Origin: Acrocarpospora phusangensis
Lineage (GTDB): Bacteria > Actinomycetota > Actinomycetes > Streptosporangiales > Streptosporangiaceae
DNA length: 64,000 bases
Direction of reading: 5' to 3'
Assembly (NCBI RefSeq): GCF_016862995.1
Contig: NZ_BOOA01000024.1
Span: 1 to 64,000 of the forward strand
The translations under genes and the position numbers were made by a program. Below, one piece after another: positions 25,001-32,617 of this stretch. The notes beneath the pieces were generated by a model. The model ran no database searches. It worked only from the letters and a program-made list of their open reading frames with translations, and was not told the origin of the DNA. Position 1 is the stretch's first letter; the number at the start of each line of letters is the position of its first letter.

Positions 25001-26067
25001 GAGCCCGAGGCGGCTTCACCCGAGCCGGTCAACGCAGAGACAACATCGTGCGAGACAGCTGGGCCGGAAGCGGCTTCGCTGGAGGCGGTTGAACCGGAGG
25101 CGGTTGAACCGGAGGCGTAGGCGGACGGGGTGGTGGTGGCTTTGTCGATGAGGGCGGCTAGGTGGTGGGCGGCGGTGGTGAGGTGGGAGCGGTTGTTTTC
25201 GGTGTAGGCGCGGGCCGCCTCGAGTGTGGCGAGGGTGAGGGGGTCCTGGCCGGGGCCGAGGGCGGCGATCAGGCGGGGGAAGTCGGCGGGGACCTTGTCC
25301 TGGAGGTTGCCGCTGACCATCGAGAACAGGGCCAGGACCATGGGCTCGCGGGTCGGATGTGGGGTTTCGAGGAGTTCGGTGAGGAGGCCGAGGGCTTCGC
25401 CGAGAGTCTGGCCGGCGGTGGCGGACTGGCGTACGGCGGCGAGGGCGCGGGCCAGGGGCAGCGCGACGAGCGGGCGGCCGGGATGCGGGACGGGTAGTTG
25501 TTCCAGGGCTCGGCGTAAAACCTGCGGACCGGGTTCGGTGGTGCGGGCGGCGGCGTCGAGCACCGCGCGCACGGCGGCGAGGCGGTGCCCGTCTTCCGGG
25601 TCCATCGGCCGGGCGCTTTCGGTGACGTCGGCCGCGTCCGCCGCTGCCCCGGTGAGCAGGCTCATCGTGGCGTACGTGAGCTGCGTCTCGATGTCCTCCG
25701 GCGCGAGGACGGCCGCCCGGCGCAGGTGCGAGATGCCACGTTCGACGGCGTCGGGGAGGGTCTTCCCCGGGGCCGCACCCATCAGCGCGGCGACGGCGAA
25801 CTCGGTGCTGGTGCCGTCCAGCAGGAGTTCGGCGGAGAAGCGATGCGTCCTGGCGAGCAGGGACACCAGCTCGTCGTGCCGCCCGCCGGTCATGGTCAGG
25901 CAGTCCTCCAGGTCGCGTACCACGAAGGTCACGGCACCGAAGTCCGCCTCGGCGGCGGCGCGGGCCAGGAGCAGACGCGCCCGGTGGAGGATCAGCTCGA
26001 TGCGGTCGGGATCACGCGGGGACATGCGGTCGATCAGCTCGTTGACGCGGGGCAGATCGTCTGTCAT
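22093..26067 (-). CDS. CHAT-domain (caspase-like) protein with helical repeats
   Basis: A 1,324-residue cytoplasmic protein. Roughly residues 1-800 are alpha-helical repeats of the TPR type, and the C-terminal ~470 residues form a CHAT domain, the caspase-HetF-associated cysteine protease fold. The dyad is visible as HYAGHG (His about 1181) and VLSACLT (Cys about 1221). Two low-complexity inserts rich in Ala, Ser, Gly and Thr interrupt it: residues about 330-402 inside the TPR part and about 1050-1140 inside the CHAT domain before the His motif. CHAT-TPR proteins are activated by sensor partners and cleave specific targets (established for separase-like and gasdermin- or type III CRISPR-linked cases). 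Convergence with the subtilase operon suggests a functional unit, which is inference. Confidence 0.92.
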   Translation of the reverse strand: MTDDLPRVNELIDRMSPRDPDRIELILHRARLLLARAAAEADFGAVTFVVRDLEDCLTMTGGRHDELVSLLARTHRFSAELLLDGTSTEFAVAALMGAAPGKTLPDAVERGISHLRRAAVLAPEDIETQLTYATMSLLTGAAADAADVTESARPMDPEDGHRLAAVRAVLDAAARTTEPGPQVLRRALEQLPVPHPGRPLVALPLARALAAVRQSATAGQTLGEALGLLTELLETPHPTREPMVLALFSMVSGNLQDKVPADFPRLIAALGPGQDPLTLATLEAARAYTENNRSHLTTAAHHLAALIDKATTTPSAYASGSTASGSTASSEAASGPAVSHDVVSALTGSGEAASGSAASDQAASGEAASGPAVSHDAVSALTGSGEAASGSAASDQAASGEAAVGDLDVEHVEMLCVAAMPLFIERYVATNALEFLDRAERCCDLLERSPRAEDEEYRSMVAAMRGLVRVHRAILTQDPDATRDAIRDLGPAVQTEAHAKLITMIEAFADALDGDLTSARLLEPPPMTHPAEGGRPGHRLDAAQHGVVHVGRGLAGDEQAMDEGIDLLRRAMTLPDNHLLSHLPVDGLLGMALMYRGWDGGRRDRDESVELLERAAARARAEPGARWAGRVLINLGRSRRRRADRRCGDQPGSVAAGLESLRVRLGDLLLQSGAERSLPMSTEAAVIAVEVASWALADGDDEAAVQALELGRGLVLHAATLVTETAELLRAAGAADLAGQWDAALASGPGTLGVDVPSSLRAQALRALRDTPGENRLLSAPGASEVAARLRTGGWDALIHLLPLSEYGTGRAVLIHQTGEVTQIAIPGLDTRPGTPIHAFTTAERALRADRDSTQARQTWEQALETVSNWAGDHVIAPLLHGLHTDHNPPRLVLIPWGPAGAVPWHAAHWNGHYACEQALISYAASARQLGTVTRRRGTTAQATRASGGAAHPLEESADRSGGVVGRPGRSSGQPGEFARVVDVSADRLEAPRDPPGASAGQTAGGEPVVIVADPAGAALPWGRWECERIRRTSYPDALRLGRWRREPGGIKGTVPASTTSSGTAPASAPFSGTAPVGAVSTDAAPASAPFSGTAPVGADSTDSGSASAPSSGTALVGAVSTDAAPASTAPARTAPSGTAVGADPASAAGSAGPAPAVVPATASAVLAALKTAPVLHYAGHGASGASSALSHLLLADGELPVRRILREATAPGSLVVLSACLTDLSDKDYDEALTLSTALIAAGAADVVGSRWTIDDDWRTGVMMTIFHHYLGETGHPAEALRLAQLWMLHGDRTLLDTLAPDVRDQPENLAALAIWAAFTHHG
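22681..22860. repeat. 60-bp tandem repeat x3 inside the CHAT gene
   Basis: Three consecutive 60-bp units with only a few differences (22681-22740, 22741-22800, 22801-22860), and a partial fourth. They keep frame and encode a 20-residue Ala/Ser/Thr/Pro/Gly-rich period. This looks like recent expansion of a flexible linker within the CHAT domain. Confidence 0.9.
24861..25070. repeat. 105-bp tandem duplication inside the CHAT gene
   Basis: Two nearly identical 105-bp units (start at 24861 and 24966) encode a duplicated 35-residue Ser/Ala/Gly-rich stretch containing SGPAVSHD and SALTGSGEAASG. The high identity points to a recent duplication. Confidence 0.88.
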
Positions 26068-26210
26068 GGCCCGTCCGATCGACTTGAGCTGACTCCAGGT
26101 TCATGCCAGGTTCATTCTGAACGCTACTCACCGATTATGTGGCGGAGAATATGGGCGAGACTCCATCATCTGATGCCGTTCCCTACGACACCCCCGCGCA
26201 GCCTGGCCTC

Positions 26211-26900
26211 ATGAGACTCCTCCTGCGGCTCATCGCCATCCCGGGCCTGACCCTCGCCCTCGCGCTCACCGCCTGCTCGTCCGACTCCGGCAGCTCCAGC
26301 TCCGGCTCGGACACCGTCGCCACCGACACGAACACCGACACGAGCGACACGACGAACACCGACACCGGCTCGGACACGTCCGACACCTCGGATTCGTCCG
26401 ACACCACTGACACCGAAGACACCACGGACACTGAAGACACGACGGACACCGAAGACAGCTCAGACGTTACGGATAGCGACGACTCGGATGTCTCGTTCCC
26501 CCTGTACGTCGGCGCGACCGGCCTCCAGTCGTTCACGCAGACCGCCGGCCAGCCCCAGTGGCAGGCCGCCCAGCAGAACCGCGCCGCCAACGGCAGCTTC
26601 CGCTTCGACGAGGATGGCACGTTCCACTACGAGACCGTGGACGTCAGGACCGACCTGATGCCGGTGACCGGCTCGTACCAGATGGATGGCGGGATCATCT
26701 CGTTCTCGGGGTCGTCGTCGTACCAGACCGAGGTGGCCAGCGGCTCCCTGGAGGTGACCGGCACGTACGACATCGACGGCGGCACCATCGCCATGTCGTA
26801 CATCACCTCCAGCGGCATGGCCGCCAACGTCAACGACACCCAGTTCGCCACCTCCGGTCTCGCCTCCTGGGAGGCGACCCTGGACGTCGCCGTCCGCTGA
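26211..26900 (+). CDS. Lipoprotein with Asp/Thr-rich linker
   Basis: A 229-residue lipoprotein. The lipobox LTAC is at Cys22 when translation starts at ATG 26211; a longer frame opens at GTG 26139 and has a better ribosome-like GGCGGAG, so the start is uncertain. After the cysteine come about 75 residues almost wholly Ser, Asp, Thr and Glu, with repeated DTTDTED units, then a C-terminal beta-rich domain (FPLYVGATGL to the end) with FRFDEDGTFHYE and alternating strands. It is probably anchored on the outer membrane face with the domain held out by an acidic tether. It is divergent from the CHAT gene. Function unknown. Confidence 0.75.
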   Translation: MRLLLRLIAIPGLTLALALTACSSDSGSSSSGSDTVATDTNTDTSDTTNTDTGSDTSDTSDSSDTTDTEDTTDTEDTTDTEDSSDVTDSDDSDVSFPLYVGATGLQSFTQTAGQPQWQAAQQNRAANGSFRFDEDGTFHYETVDVRTDLMPVTGSYQMDGGIISFSGSSSYQTEVASGSLEVTGTYDIDGGTIAMSYITSSGMAANVNDTQFATSGLASWEATLDVAVR

Positions 26901-27025
26901 CCGCCATGGAACGCTCCCGGATCGATGTGTCGAACAAGTGCGATTTCTCAAACCTCCCGACATAAGCCGCCACTGCCGAATCCCGGGAACCGCCATTCCC
27001 GCGCTCCAGGGAATAACCTGATCTC

Positions 27026-27592
27026 GTGACTGAGCGAAGCTCCAGTGAGATCCACGGGGATCTGCGCGCCTCGGACGCGGACCGCGAGGCGGTGTCGGAA
27101 CGACTACGAGTGGCCGCCGGCGAGGGCCGGATCACGCTGGACGAGCTCGACGAACGGCTGGAGGCCGTGTACGCCGCCAGGACGTACGCCGAGCTCGACG
27201 CCCTTATCCTGGATCTCCCGCGGGGCCGTCCGCTGCTCCCCGACGCCGAGGCGCTGGTGCTGGAGACCCGGTCGGGGACGATCAGGCAGGTGGGCCGCTG
27301 GGTCGTACCCGAGCGGATCACGGCGAAGGTGACGATGGGCACGATCACCATCGACTTCACCGAGGCCGTGTGCCATCACCGTGAGGTGCGGCTGGAGGGC
27401 ACCTGCGGCTCCGGAAAGATCATCCTCATCGTGCCGCGCGGCTGGGTCGCCGTCGTCGACGGCATGGTCACCGGCATGGGCCACGTGATCAACAAGGCGA
27501 GCGGCGCCACCGACACGGACGTGCTGACGACGCTGCGGCTGAGCGGCAAGGTCGGCATGGGCCGCATCCAGGTCAAGTACCCGGGGCGCTGA
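27026..27592 (+). CDS. DUF1707 (SHOCT-like) domain protein
   Basis: A 188-residue protein. Residues 10-62 form the DUF1707 SHOCT-like domain (LRASDADREAVSERL ... LDELDERLEAVYAARTYAEL), very common in actinomycetes. The rest is a beta-helical LiaF-like C-terminal domain (ITAKVTMGTITIDF ... LEGTCGSGKIILIVPRGW). No transmembrane segment is visible, unlike many members. GTG 27026 lies 6 bases after TAACCT (27014-27019), a possible -10 hexamer, with no ribosome site, so the mRNA may be leaderless. Its role is unknown; the fold is linked to envelope-stress sensors. Confidence 0.85.
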   Translation: MTERSSSEIHGDLRASDADREAVSERLRVAAGEGRITLDELDERLEAVYAARTYAELDALILDLPRGRPLLPDAEALVLETRSGTIRQVGRWVVPERITAKVTMGTITIDFTEAVCHHREVRLEGTCGSGKIILIVPRGWVAVVDGMVTGMGHVINKASGATDTDVLTTLRLSGKVGMGRIQVKYPGR

Positions 27593-27781
27593 CAGCTCCG
27601 CCGAACAGGGCAGACCCGGAACTGGCCGAGGCCCATCTCCGCCGACGACATCCTGTCCGTGGACGCCGCCGGGATGACGCCCTCGCTGCCGGCCTTGACC
27701 CCTCGGCCCGAATGTCACATTTCTCCGCCACGAATCGTCCTAGCAGGAAAACAACCGGCTGGACGATCTGGAGATACGACA

Positions 27782-28585
27782 ATGACCTCCCCCATTCTGG
27801 TCACCGGCGGCACGGGCACCCTCGGGCGTCAGCTCGTACCACGCCTGAGAGCGGCGGGCAGCGAGGTGCGCGTGCTCAGCCGCCGCGCCCACGCGCCCGA
27901 GGACGGCGTCGAGTACGTGACCGGCGACCTGATCACCGGCGCGGGGATCGACGACGCCGTGGCCGGAGCCGAGACCATCGTGCACTGCGCGGGCAGCGGC
28001 AAGGACGACGAGAAGGAGACCCGCACCCTGGTCCGCGCGGCGTCCCGGGCGGGCGCCCGCCACCTGGTGTTCATCTCCGTCGTCGGCGCCGACCGCGTCC
28101 CCGTCGTCGGCCGGGCGGACCGCACCATGTTCGGCTACTTCGCCGCCAAACGCGCCGCCGAGGACGTGATCGCCACCTCCGGCGTCCCGTGGACGACTCT
28201 GCGCGCCAGCCAGTTCCACGACCTGCTCTTCACGGCGGCCCGGCAGCTGGCGAAACTGCCGATCGTCCCCGCGCCGGCCGGCTTCCGCTTCCAGCCGGTC
28301 GAGACCGCCGAGGTGGCCGCCCGCCTGGCCGAACTCACCCTCGCGGAACCCGCCGGCCTCGTCCCCGACATGGCCGGCCCCCGCGTGTACGCCACGACGG
28401 ACCTCATCCGCGGCTACCTCCGCGCCACGCACCGCCGCCGCCCGATCATCCCGATCAGGCTCCCCGGCCAGGCCGCCCGCGCCTTCCGCGAGGGCGCCAA
28501 CCTGGCCCCCGCGTACGCGACCGGCAAACGAACCTGGGAGGACTTCCTGGCCGAGCACGCTGGGGAAAACGGAAACCAGAGGTGA
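27782..28585 (+). CDS. NmrA/SDR-family NAD(P)-binding oxidoreductase
   Basis: A 267-residue atypical short-chain dehydrogenase. The nucleotide motif GGTGTLGRQL opens the protein; SRRAH and VTGDL help bind the cofactor; HLVFISVVGAD and the YFAAKRAAE tyrosine-lysine pair follow. Such proteins reduce quinones or modify small substrates, or act as redox sensors. ATG 27782 is chosen because it directly precedes the Rossmann strand and has GGAG 11 bases upstream. It is a different subgroup from the NmrA protein at 7904-8818. No operon partner is certain; an aldo/keto reductase starts 50 bases on. Confidence 0.88.
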   Translation: MTSPILVTGGTGTLGRQLVPRLRAAGSEVRVLSRRAHAPEDGVEYVTGDLITGAGIDDAVAGAETIVHCAGSGKDDEKETRTLVRAASRAGARHLVFISVVGADRVPVVGRADRTMFGYFAAKRAAEDVIATSGVPWTTLRASQFHDLLFTAARQLAKLPIVPAPAGFRFQPVETAEVAARLAELTLAEPAGLVPDMAGPRVYATTDLIRGYLRATHRRRPIIPIRLPGQAARAFREGANLAPAYATGKRTWEDFLAEHAGENGNQR

Positions 28586-28635
28586 TGATAGAACCAATGT
28601 GACGATTGAGGGCGTTTACCAGGAAGGCGGGGGCT

Positions 28636-29538
28636 ATGCGGACAAGTCCGCTTGGGGGTACGGGCTTGTCGGTGACACCCCTGTGTGCCGGAACGAGCAT
28701 GCTGGCGCGCGCGGAGCAGCCCGTCGCGACGATGCTGGAGGTGTTCGACGGGGACATCACCTTCGTCGACACCTCGAACGAGTACCCGGACAGCGAGCTT
28801 CGCATCGGCGAGGCGCTCCGGGCCAGGGGCGGGCTGCCGGAGGGATTCGTCCTGGCCACCAAGGTCGACCCTGACCCGGTGAGCGGGGACTTCTCCGGCG
28901 ACCGGGTACGCGCGTCGGCGGAGGAGAGCCTGACCAGGCTGGGCCTGGACCGCCTGCCGCTGCTCTACTTCCACGACCCGGAGCGCATCGGCTTCGAGGA
29001 GGGCATGGCCCCCGGCGGCGCGGTGGAAGCGCTGGTCGCGCTCCGCGAGGAAGGCGTCGTGGACCATGTCGGCGTGGCCGGCGGACCGGTCGGGCTGCTG
29101 CGCCGCTACGTCGCCACCGGGGCGTTCGAGGCCGTGATCACCCACAACCGGTACACGCTGGTGGACCGTTCGGCGGAGCCGCTGCTGGCCGAAGCGGCGG
29201 AGCGGGGCATCGCCGTCGTGAACGGCGCGCCGTACGGCGGCGGCATGCTGGTCAAAGGCCCCGACGCGCACCCCGACTACGGCTACCGCCCCGCCGGCGA
29301 GGAGACCCGTAACCGCGTACGCGCCATGCGGCGGATATGCGAGGAGCACGGGGTTCCGCTCGCGGCGGCGGCCCTGCAGTTCTCGCTGCGGGAACCCCGG
29401 ATCGCGTCCACGATCGTCGGCATCACCGCGCCCGGACGCGTCGCGCAGACCCTGGAACTGGCCGGATGGCCGATCCCCGACGAGATGTGGGACCAGCTCG
29501 AACCGCTCGCGGCGCCACGTGAGGACTGGCTCAACTAG
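28636..29538 (+). CDS. Aldo/keto reductase
   Basis: A 300-residue aldo/keto reductase, a TIM-barrel NADPH-dependent oxidoreductase. The start MRTSPLGGTGLSVTPLCAG is typical. The catalytic Asp-Tyr pair is in FVDTSNEYPDSE, Lys in VLATKVD and His in LLYFHDPE. A late VGITAPGRVAQTLELA segment binds the cofactor phosphate. Similar proteins oxidise L-fucose, D-arabinose or related aldoses. ATG 28636 follows AGGAAGGCGGGGG. The Gfo/Idh/MocA gene starts 15 bases after its stop, so both probably serve one sugar-oxidation step. Confidence 0.9.
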   Translation: MRTSPLGGTGLSVTPLCAGTSMLARAEQPVATMLEVFDGDITFVDTSNEYPDSELRIGEALRARGGLPEGFVLATKVDPDPVSGDFSGDRVRASAEESLTRLGLDRLPLLYFHDPERIGFEEGMAPGGAVEALVALREEGVVDHVGVAGGPVGLLRRYVATGAFEAVITHNRYTLVDRSAEPLLAEAAERGIAVVNGAPYGGGMLVKGPDAHPDYGYRPAGEETRNRVRAMRRICEEHGVPLAAAALQFSLREPRIASTIVGITAPGRVAQTLELAGWPIPDEMWDQLEPLAAPREDWLN

Positions 29539-29553
29539 CAGGAGGGAAGCATC

Positions 29554-30627
29554 ATGCGCGCACGGTTCGGGATAGTCGGCACCGGGTGGCGTTCGGAGTT
29601 CTTCGTACGACTGGCCAGGCAGCTGCCCGAACGCCTGTCCGTGTCGGGCGTCGTGACCCGGTCGGCCGAGCGCGCCGCCGAGGTCGAGGCCACGTGGGGA
29701 GTCCCGGCGTTCCGCTCGATCGGGGACCTGCTCGCGGCGGAGCGCCCGGAGTTCGTCATCCCGTCGGTCCCCTGGCCGGTCACCCCCGAGGTCACCAGGG
29801 AACTGGTCGGATACGGCGTCCCCGTACTGGCCGAGACGCCACCGGCCGCCGACCTGGAGGGGCTGCGCGATCTGTGGGACGCGGTCGGCGCCAGCGGCCT
29901 GGTGCAGGTGGCCGAGCAGTACCTGCACATGCCGGGCCACGCGGCGCGGCTGGCGCTGGCCCGCGAAGGCGTCATCGGCCAGGTGACGTCCGTGCAGGTG
30001 TCGTCCACGCATCTCTACCACGCCGTGTCGATGATCAGGCACCTGCTCGGGGCCGGCTTCCAGGAGGCCGTGGTCACCGCCCGGTCCTTCACCGCGCCGC
30101 TGGTGGACCCGCTGTCCAAGGACGGCTGGACGGGCGACGCCACGCCGAAGCCGGCCGCCACCACGATCGCCACCCTGGAGTTCGAGGCGGGCGTGGGGCT
30201 GTACGACTTCACCGACAACCAGTGGTGGAACCCGCTGCGCGGACGGCGGATCGTCGTCCGCGGGTCGAACGGGGAGATGGTGGACGACCGTGTCGTGCGC
30301 ATGGCCGACCCGCGCACGCCGGTGGAGTCGCACCTCATCCGGCGGCAGACCGGGATCGACCTGAACCTGGAGGGCTTCGACCTGGACCACATCAGCTTCG
30401 ACGGCCGGGTGGTCTACCGCAACGAGTACCAGGGCGCGCGGTTCTCCGAGGACGACCTGGCCGTGGTCAGCCTGCTGTGCCAGATGACGGCCTGGTGCCG
30501 GGGCGAGGCCGCGGCACCCTATCCCCTGGCCGACGGCTGCCAGGACCACTTGATCAGCCTGGCCATCGGTGCGGCGCTGCGCTCCGGGACCACCGTCGCC
30601 ACGGGCCGGGAAGCCTGGGCCGGGTAG
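29554..30627 (+). CDS. Gfo/Idh/MocA-family oxidoreductase
   Basis: A 357-residue dehydrogenase with an N-terminal Rossmann fold (FGIVGTGWRSEFFV) and a C-terminal alpha/beta substrate domain. The usual EKP motif after the Rossmann fold is here AETPPAA, so Lys is replaced by Thr. In this family that lysine usually contributes to catalysis, so activity may be altered. AEQYLHMPG follows where family members often have E.....H. ATG 29554 has AGGAGGGA upstream. Cotranscribed with the aldo/keto reductase. Possible substrates are sugars or inositols; not determinable. Confidence 0.88.
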   Translation: MRARFGIVGTGWRSEFFVRLARQLPERLSVSGVVTRSAERAAEVEATWGVPAFRSIGDLLAAERPEFVIPSVPWPVTPEVTRELVGYGVPVLAETPPAADLEGLRDLWDAVGASGLVQVAEQYLHMPGHAARLALAREGVIGQVTSVQVSSTHLYHAVSMIRHLLGAGFQEAVVTARSFTAPLVDPLSKDGWTGDATPKPAATTIATLEFEAGVGLYDFTDNQWWNPLRGRRIVVRGSNGEMVDDRVVRMADPRTPVESHLIRRQTGIDLNLEGFDLDHISFDGRVVYRNEYQGARFSEDDLAVVSLLCQMTAWCRGEAAAPYPLADGCQDHLISLAIGAALRSGTTVATGREAWAG

Positions 30628-30650
30628 GACGCAACACGACCGAAAGTACT

Positions 30651-30663
30651 CCGAAATTTTCGG
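30651..30663. promoter_or_regulatory. CGAAA-N-TTTCG operator palindrome
   Basis: CCGAAA and TTTCGG flank a single T. It sits 24 bases after the stop of the Gfo/Idh/MocA gene and 158 bases before the TTGACA box, so it is the distal site of the xylanase control region. Confidence 0.55.
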
Positions 30664-30820
30664 GATAACTTAACGCTCCCTAACCGACCGCAAGACACTT
30701 TCATCGGCCATCGTCAGGCTTGGTCATACAGGCGAGGGCTCCTACCTGGCGGAACACCTCCGCGAAAAGCGCTTAACGAGATCAAATTACCGAAATGTTT
30801 CCCAGTGTTACCGAAAGTTG

Positions 30821-30849
30821 TTGACAGTCTCACGGAGCCAGCACATACT
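30821..30849 (+). promoter_or_regulatory. Sigma-70-type promoter of the GH11 xylanase
   Basis: TTGACA at 30821-30826 and CATACT at 30844-30849 are separated by 17 bp, a near-consensus housekeeping promoter. The CCGAAAGTTG half-site (30811-30820) abuts the -35 box, so a bound regulator would block RNA polymerase. Confidence 0.65.
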
Positions 30850-31015
30850 TTCGCCAACCTGGTCCGCCGATAGTCGGCCGCACGGCGCCCACCCGCCACG
30901 TCGTGCGAAAACCGATGCCCGGCGGGCGTCACCCTGTGTCACCGATTGCTCCCGTCGGGTCGTATCGCGCTGCCCGGCCGCCCTCGGCCGGCTTTCACGG
31001 TGAGGAAGCACGTAC

Positions 31016-32026
31016 ATGAACGACTCCCCCGCCCCTCCCACGCGTCGCGGACGCACCAGGCTGTTCATGGGCATCGCCTGGACGTCCGCACTGATCCTGG
31101 TCACCTTGATGCCCGGTGTCGCCCACGCGGCCGTGACCACGAACCAGACCGGCACGAACAACGGCTACTTCTACTCGTTCTGGACCGACAGCCAGGGCAC
31201 GGTCTCCATGGAACTGGGGTCCGGCGGCAACTACAGCACCCAGTGGAGCAACACCGGCAACTTCGTCGCCGGCAAGGGCTGGAGCACCGGCGGCCGCAGG
31301 AGTGTCAGCTACTCGGGCAGCTTCAACCCCTCGGGCAACGCGTACCTGACCCTGTACGGATGGACGCGCAACCCCCTGATCGAGTACTACATCGTCGACA
31401 ACTGGGGCACCTACCGGCCCACCGGGACGTTCCGGGGCACGGTCACCAGTGACGGCGGCACGTACGACATCTACCAGACGACCCGCACCAACGCCCCCTC
31501 CATCGAGGGCACCCGGACCTTCCAGCAGTACTGGAGCGTCCGGCAGTCGAAGAAGACCGGCGGAACCATCACATCCGGCAACCACTTCGACGCCTGGGCC
31601 AGCAGGGGCATGAACCTGGGCAGCCACGACTACATGATCCTCGCCACCGAGGGCTACCAGAGCAGCGGCAACTCCAACATCACCATCGGCGGCACCGGTG
31701 GCGGTGGCGGAGGCGGCGGTGGTGGCGGAGGCGGTGGTGGCGGCGGCGGTGGCGGCGGCGGTAGCTGCACCGCGACGCGCTCCGCGGGCCAGCAGTGGAG
31801 CGACCGCTACAACCTCAACGTCTCGGTCTCCGGCGCCAGCACCTGGACCGTGACCGTGAACGTGCCGTCGCCCGCCAGGGTCCTGTCCACCTGGAACGTC
31901 AACGCCAGCTACCCCAGCCAGCAGCAGCTGGTCGCCCGCTCCAACGGCAGCGGCAACAACTGGGGCATGACCATCCAGCACAACGGCAACTGGACCTGGC
32001 CGTCGGTCTCCTGCACCGCAGGCTGA
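31016..32026 (+). CDS. Secreted GH11 endo-1,4-beta-xylanase with CBM2-type module
   Basis: A 336-residue family-11 xylanase. A signal peptide with an Arg-rich N-region (RRGRTRLF) ends near AHA-AV. The GH11 jelly roll runs from about 40 to 225; the nucleophile Glu123 is in [11 protein letters not shown] and the acid/base Glu212 in [10 protein letters not shown] linker of 22 uninterrupted glycines joins it to a compact ~85-residue C-terminal module starting SCTATRS and ending SCTAG, with surface tryptophans (WTVTV, WNWTW-like) as in short CBM2b xylan-binding modules. AGGAAG precedes ATG 31016. The architecture matches known thermostable actinomycete xylanases. Confidence 0.95.
   Translation: MNDSPAPPTRRGRTRLFMGIAWTSALILVTLMPGVAHAAVTTNQTGTNNGYFYSFWTDSQGTVSMELGSGGNYSTQWSNTGNFVAGKGWSTGGRRSVSYSGSFNPSGNAYLTLYGWTRNPLIEYYIVDNWGTYRPTGTFRGTVTSDGGTYDIYQTTRTNAPSIEGTRTFQQYWSVRQSKKTGGTITSGNHFDAWASRGMNLGSHDYMILATEGYQSSGNSNITIGGTGGGGGGGGGGGGGGGGGGGGGGSCTATRSAGQQWSDRYNLNVSVSGASTWTVTVNVPSPARVLSTWNVNASYPSQQQLVARSNGSGNNWGMTIQHNGNWTWPSVSCTAG
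31697..31762. repeat. Polyglycine-coding triplet run
   Basis: Twenty-two consecutive GGN codons (GGT, GGC and GGA mixed) encode the interdomain linker of the xylanase. Mixed synonyms argue against simple recent slippage of one triplet, though run length probably varies between strains. Confidence 0.9.
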
Positions 32027-32050
32027 CCCGGATACCGGGGACACCACACC

Positions 32051-32083
32051 TGTGGCGCGGCGGCCCGTGTCCGCCGCGCCACA
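32051..32083. terminator. Bidirectional hairpin terminator
   Basis: Perfect 13-bp arms TGTGGCGCGGCGG and CCGCCGCGCCACA with a 7-nt loop, between the convergent xylanase and lipoprotein genes. Confidence 0.85.
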
Positions 32084-32104
32084 CCGTTGCCCGGAACATC
32101 CGCC

Positions 32105-32617
32105 TCAGGCCACGGGCAGCCACACGTCGCCGTCACCCGCCGTACGGGTGAGATGGAACTTCCAGCAGCCCGCCTTGGGGAAGACGAATCCCGTCCCCCA
32201 CTCCTCGCCCGGACGTTCCCAGTTCGAGTCGCCGTGCTCCTCGGGACCCCACTTGAGCTGGGCCGCCGTACCGTCGGGAAGGGTAGCCGCCACGGTCAGC
32301 GGGCCGCTTCCCGTCATCCGCCAGACGATCTTCACTTCCTTGCCGGCCGGGAACGGCGACGGGGCGAACAGCAGCGCCCACAACTCGACTCCCCGTGCCA
32401 CACCCTGGACCTCGGGCATCCCGATCTTCGACGGGGTCGGCGGCGCGCATGTCCCTTCGGCACTCGGATCAACACTCGGATCAACACTCGGAGAAGCTTG
32501 CGCCGGGGACGCGGCGGCGGGCGTCCCCGGCGCGGAGTCCGGTGCGCAGGCGGCGGCCAAGCAGGCCGCGAGCAAGAGGGGAGTCAACCTGGACGGGCGT
32601 CCCGCGAATCGCATCAT
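32105..32617 (-). CDS. Small lipoprotein, unknown
   Basis: A 170-residue lipoprotein. The signal (RLTPLLLAACLAAAC) ends in a lipobox cysteine; a Pro/Ala/Ser linker contains a duplicated SVDP. The C-terminal domain (about 65-170) is beta-rich with conserved-looking WGPEEHGDSNWE and KAGCWKFHLTR stretches, the latter typical of a Gram-positive periplasmic-exposed beta sandwich. ATG 32615-32617 is chosen since the open frame's earlier Met adds a non-signal leader; Met at 32614 is also possible. Convergent with the xylanase. Function unknown. Confidence 0.75.
   Translation of the reverse strand: MMRFAGRPSRLTPLLLAACLAAACAPDSAPGTPAAASPAQASPSVDPSVDPSAEGTCAPPTPSKIGMPEVQGVARGVELWALLFAPSPFPAGKEVKIVWRMTGSGPLTVAATLPDGTAAQLKWGPEEHGDSNWERPGEEWGTGFVFPKAGCWKFHLTRTAGDGDVWLPVA

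Larger units (their letters stand above)
30628..31015 (+). promoter_or_regulatory. 388-bp xylanase control region
   Basis: This AT-richer gap upstream of the GH11 gene holds several operator-like sites, including CCGAAATTTTCGG at 30651-30663, a palindrome around a central T. Two ACCGAAA half-sites follow at 30789-30795 and 30810-30816, and the promoter at 30821-30849. The CGAAA-N-TTTCG type has been described upstream of xylanase genes in streptomycetes as the binding site of a LacI-type xylan regulator. The remaining sequence contains no gene I can support. The 5' leader of about 160 bases is long. Confidence 0.6.

Noticed and set aside
31690-31765. GGN repeat as a possible CRISPR or regulatory repeat
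   Set aside because: It is in frame within the xylanase and encodes its linker; there are no spacers.
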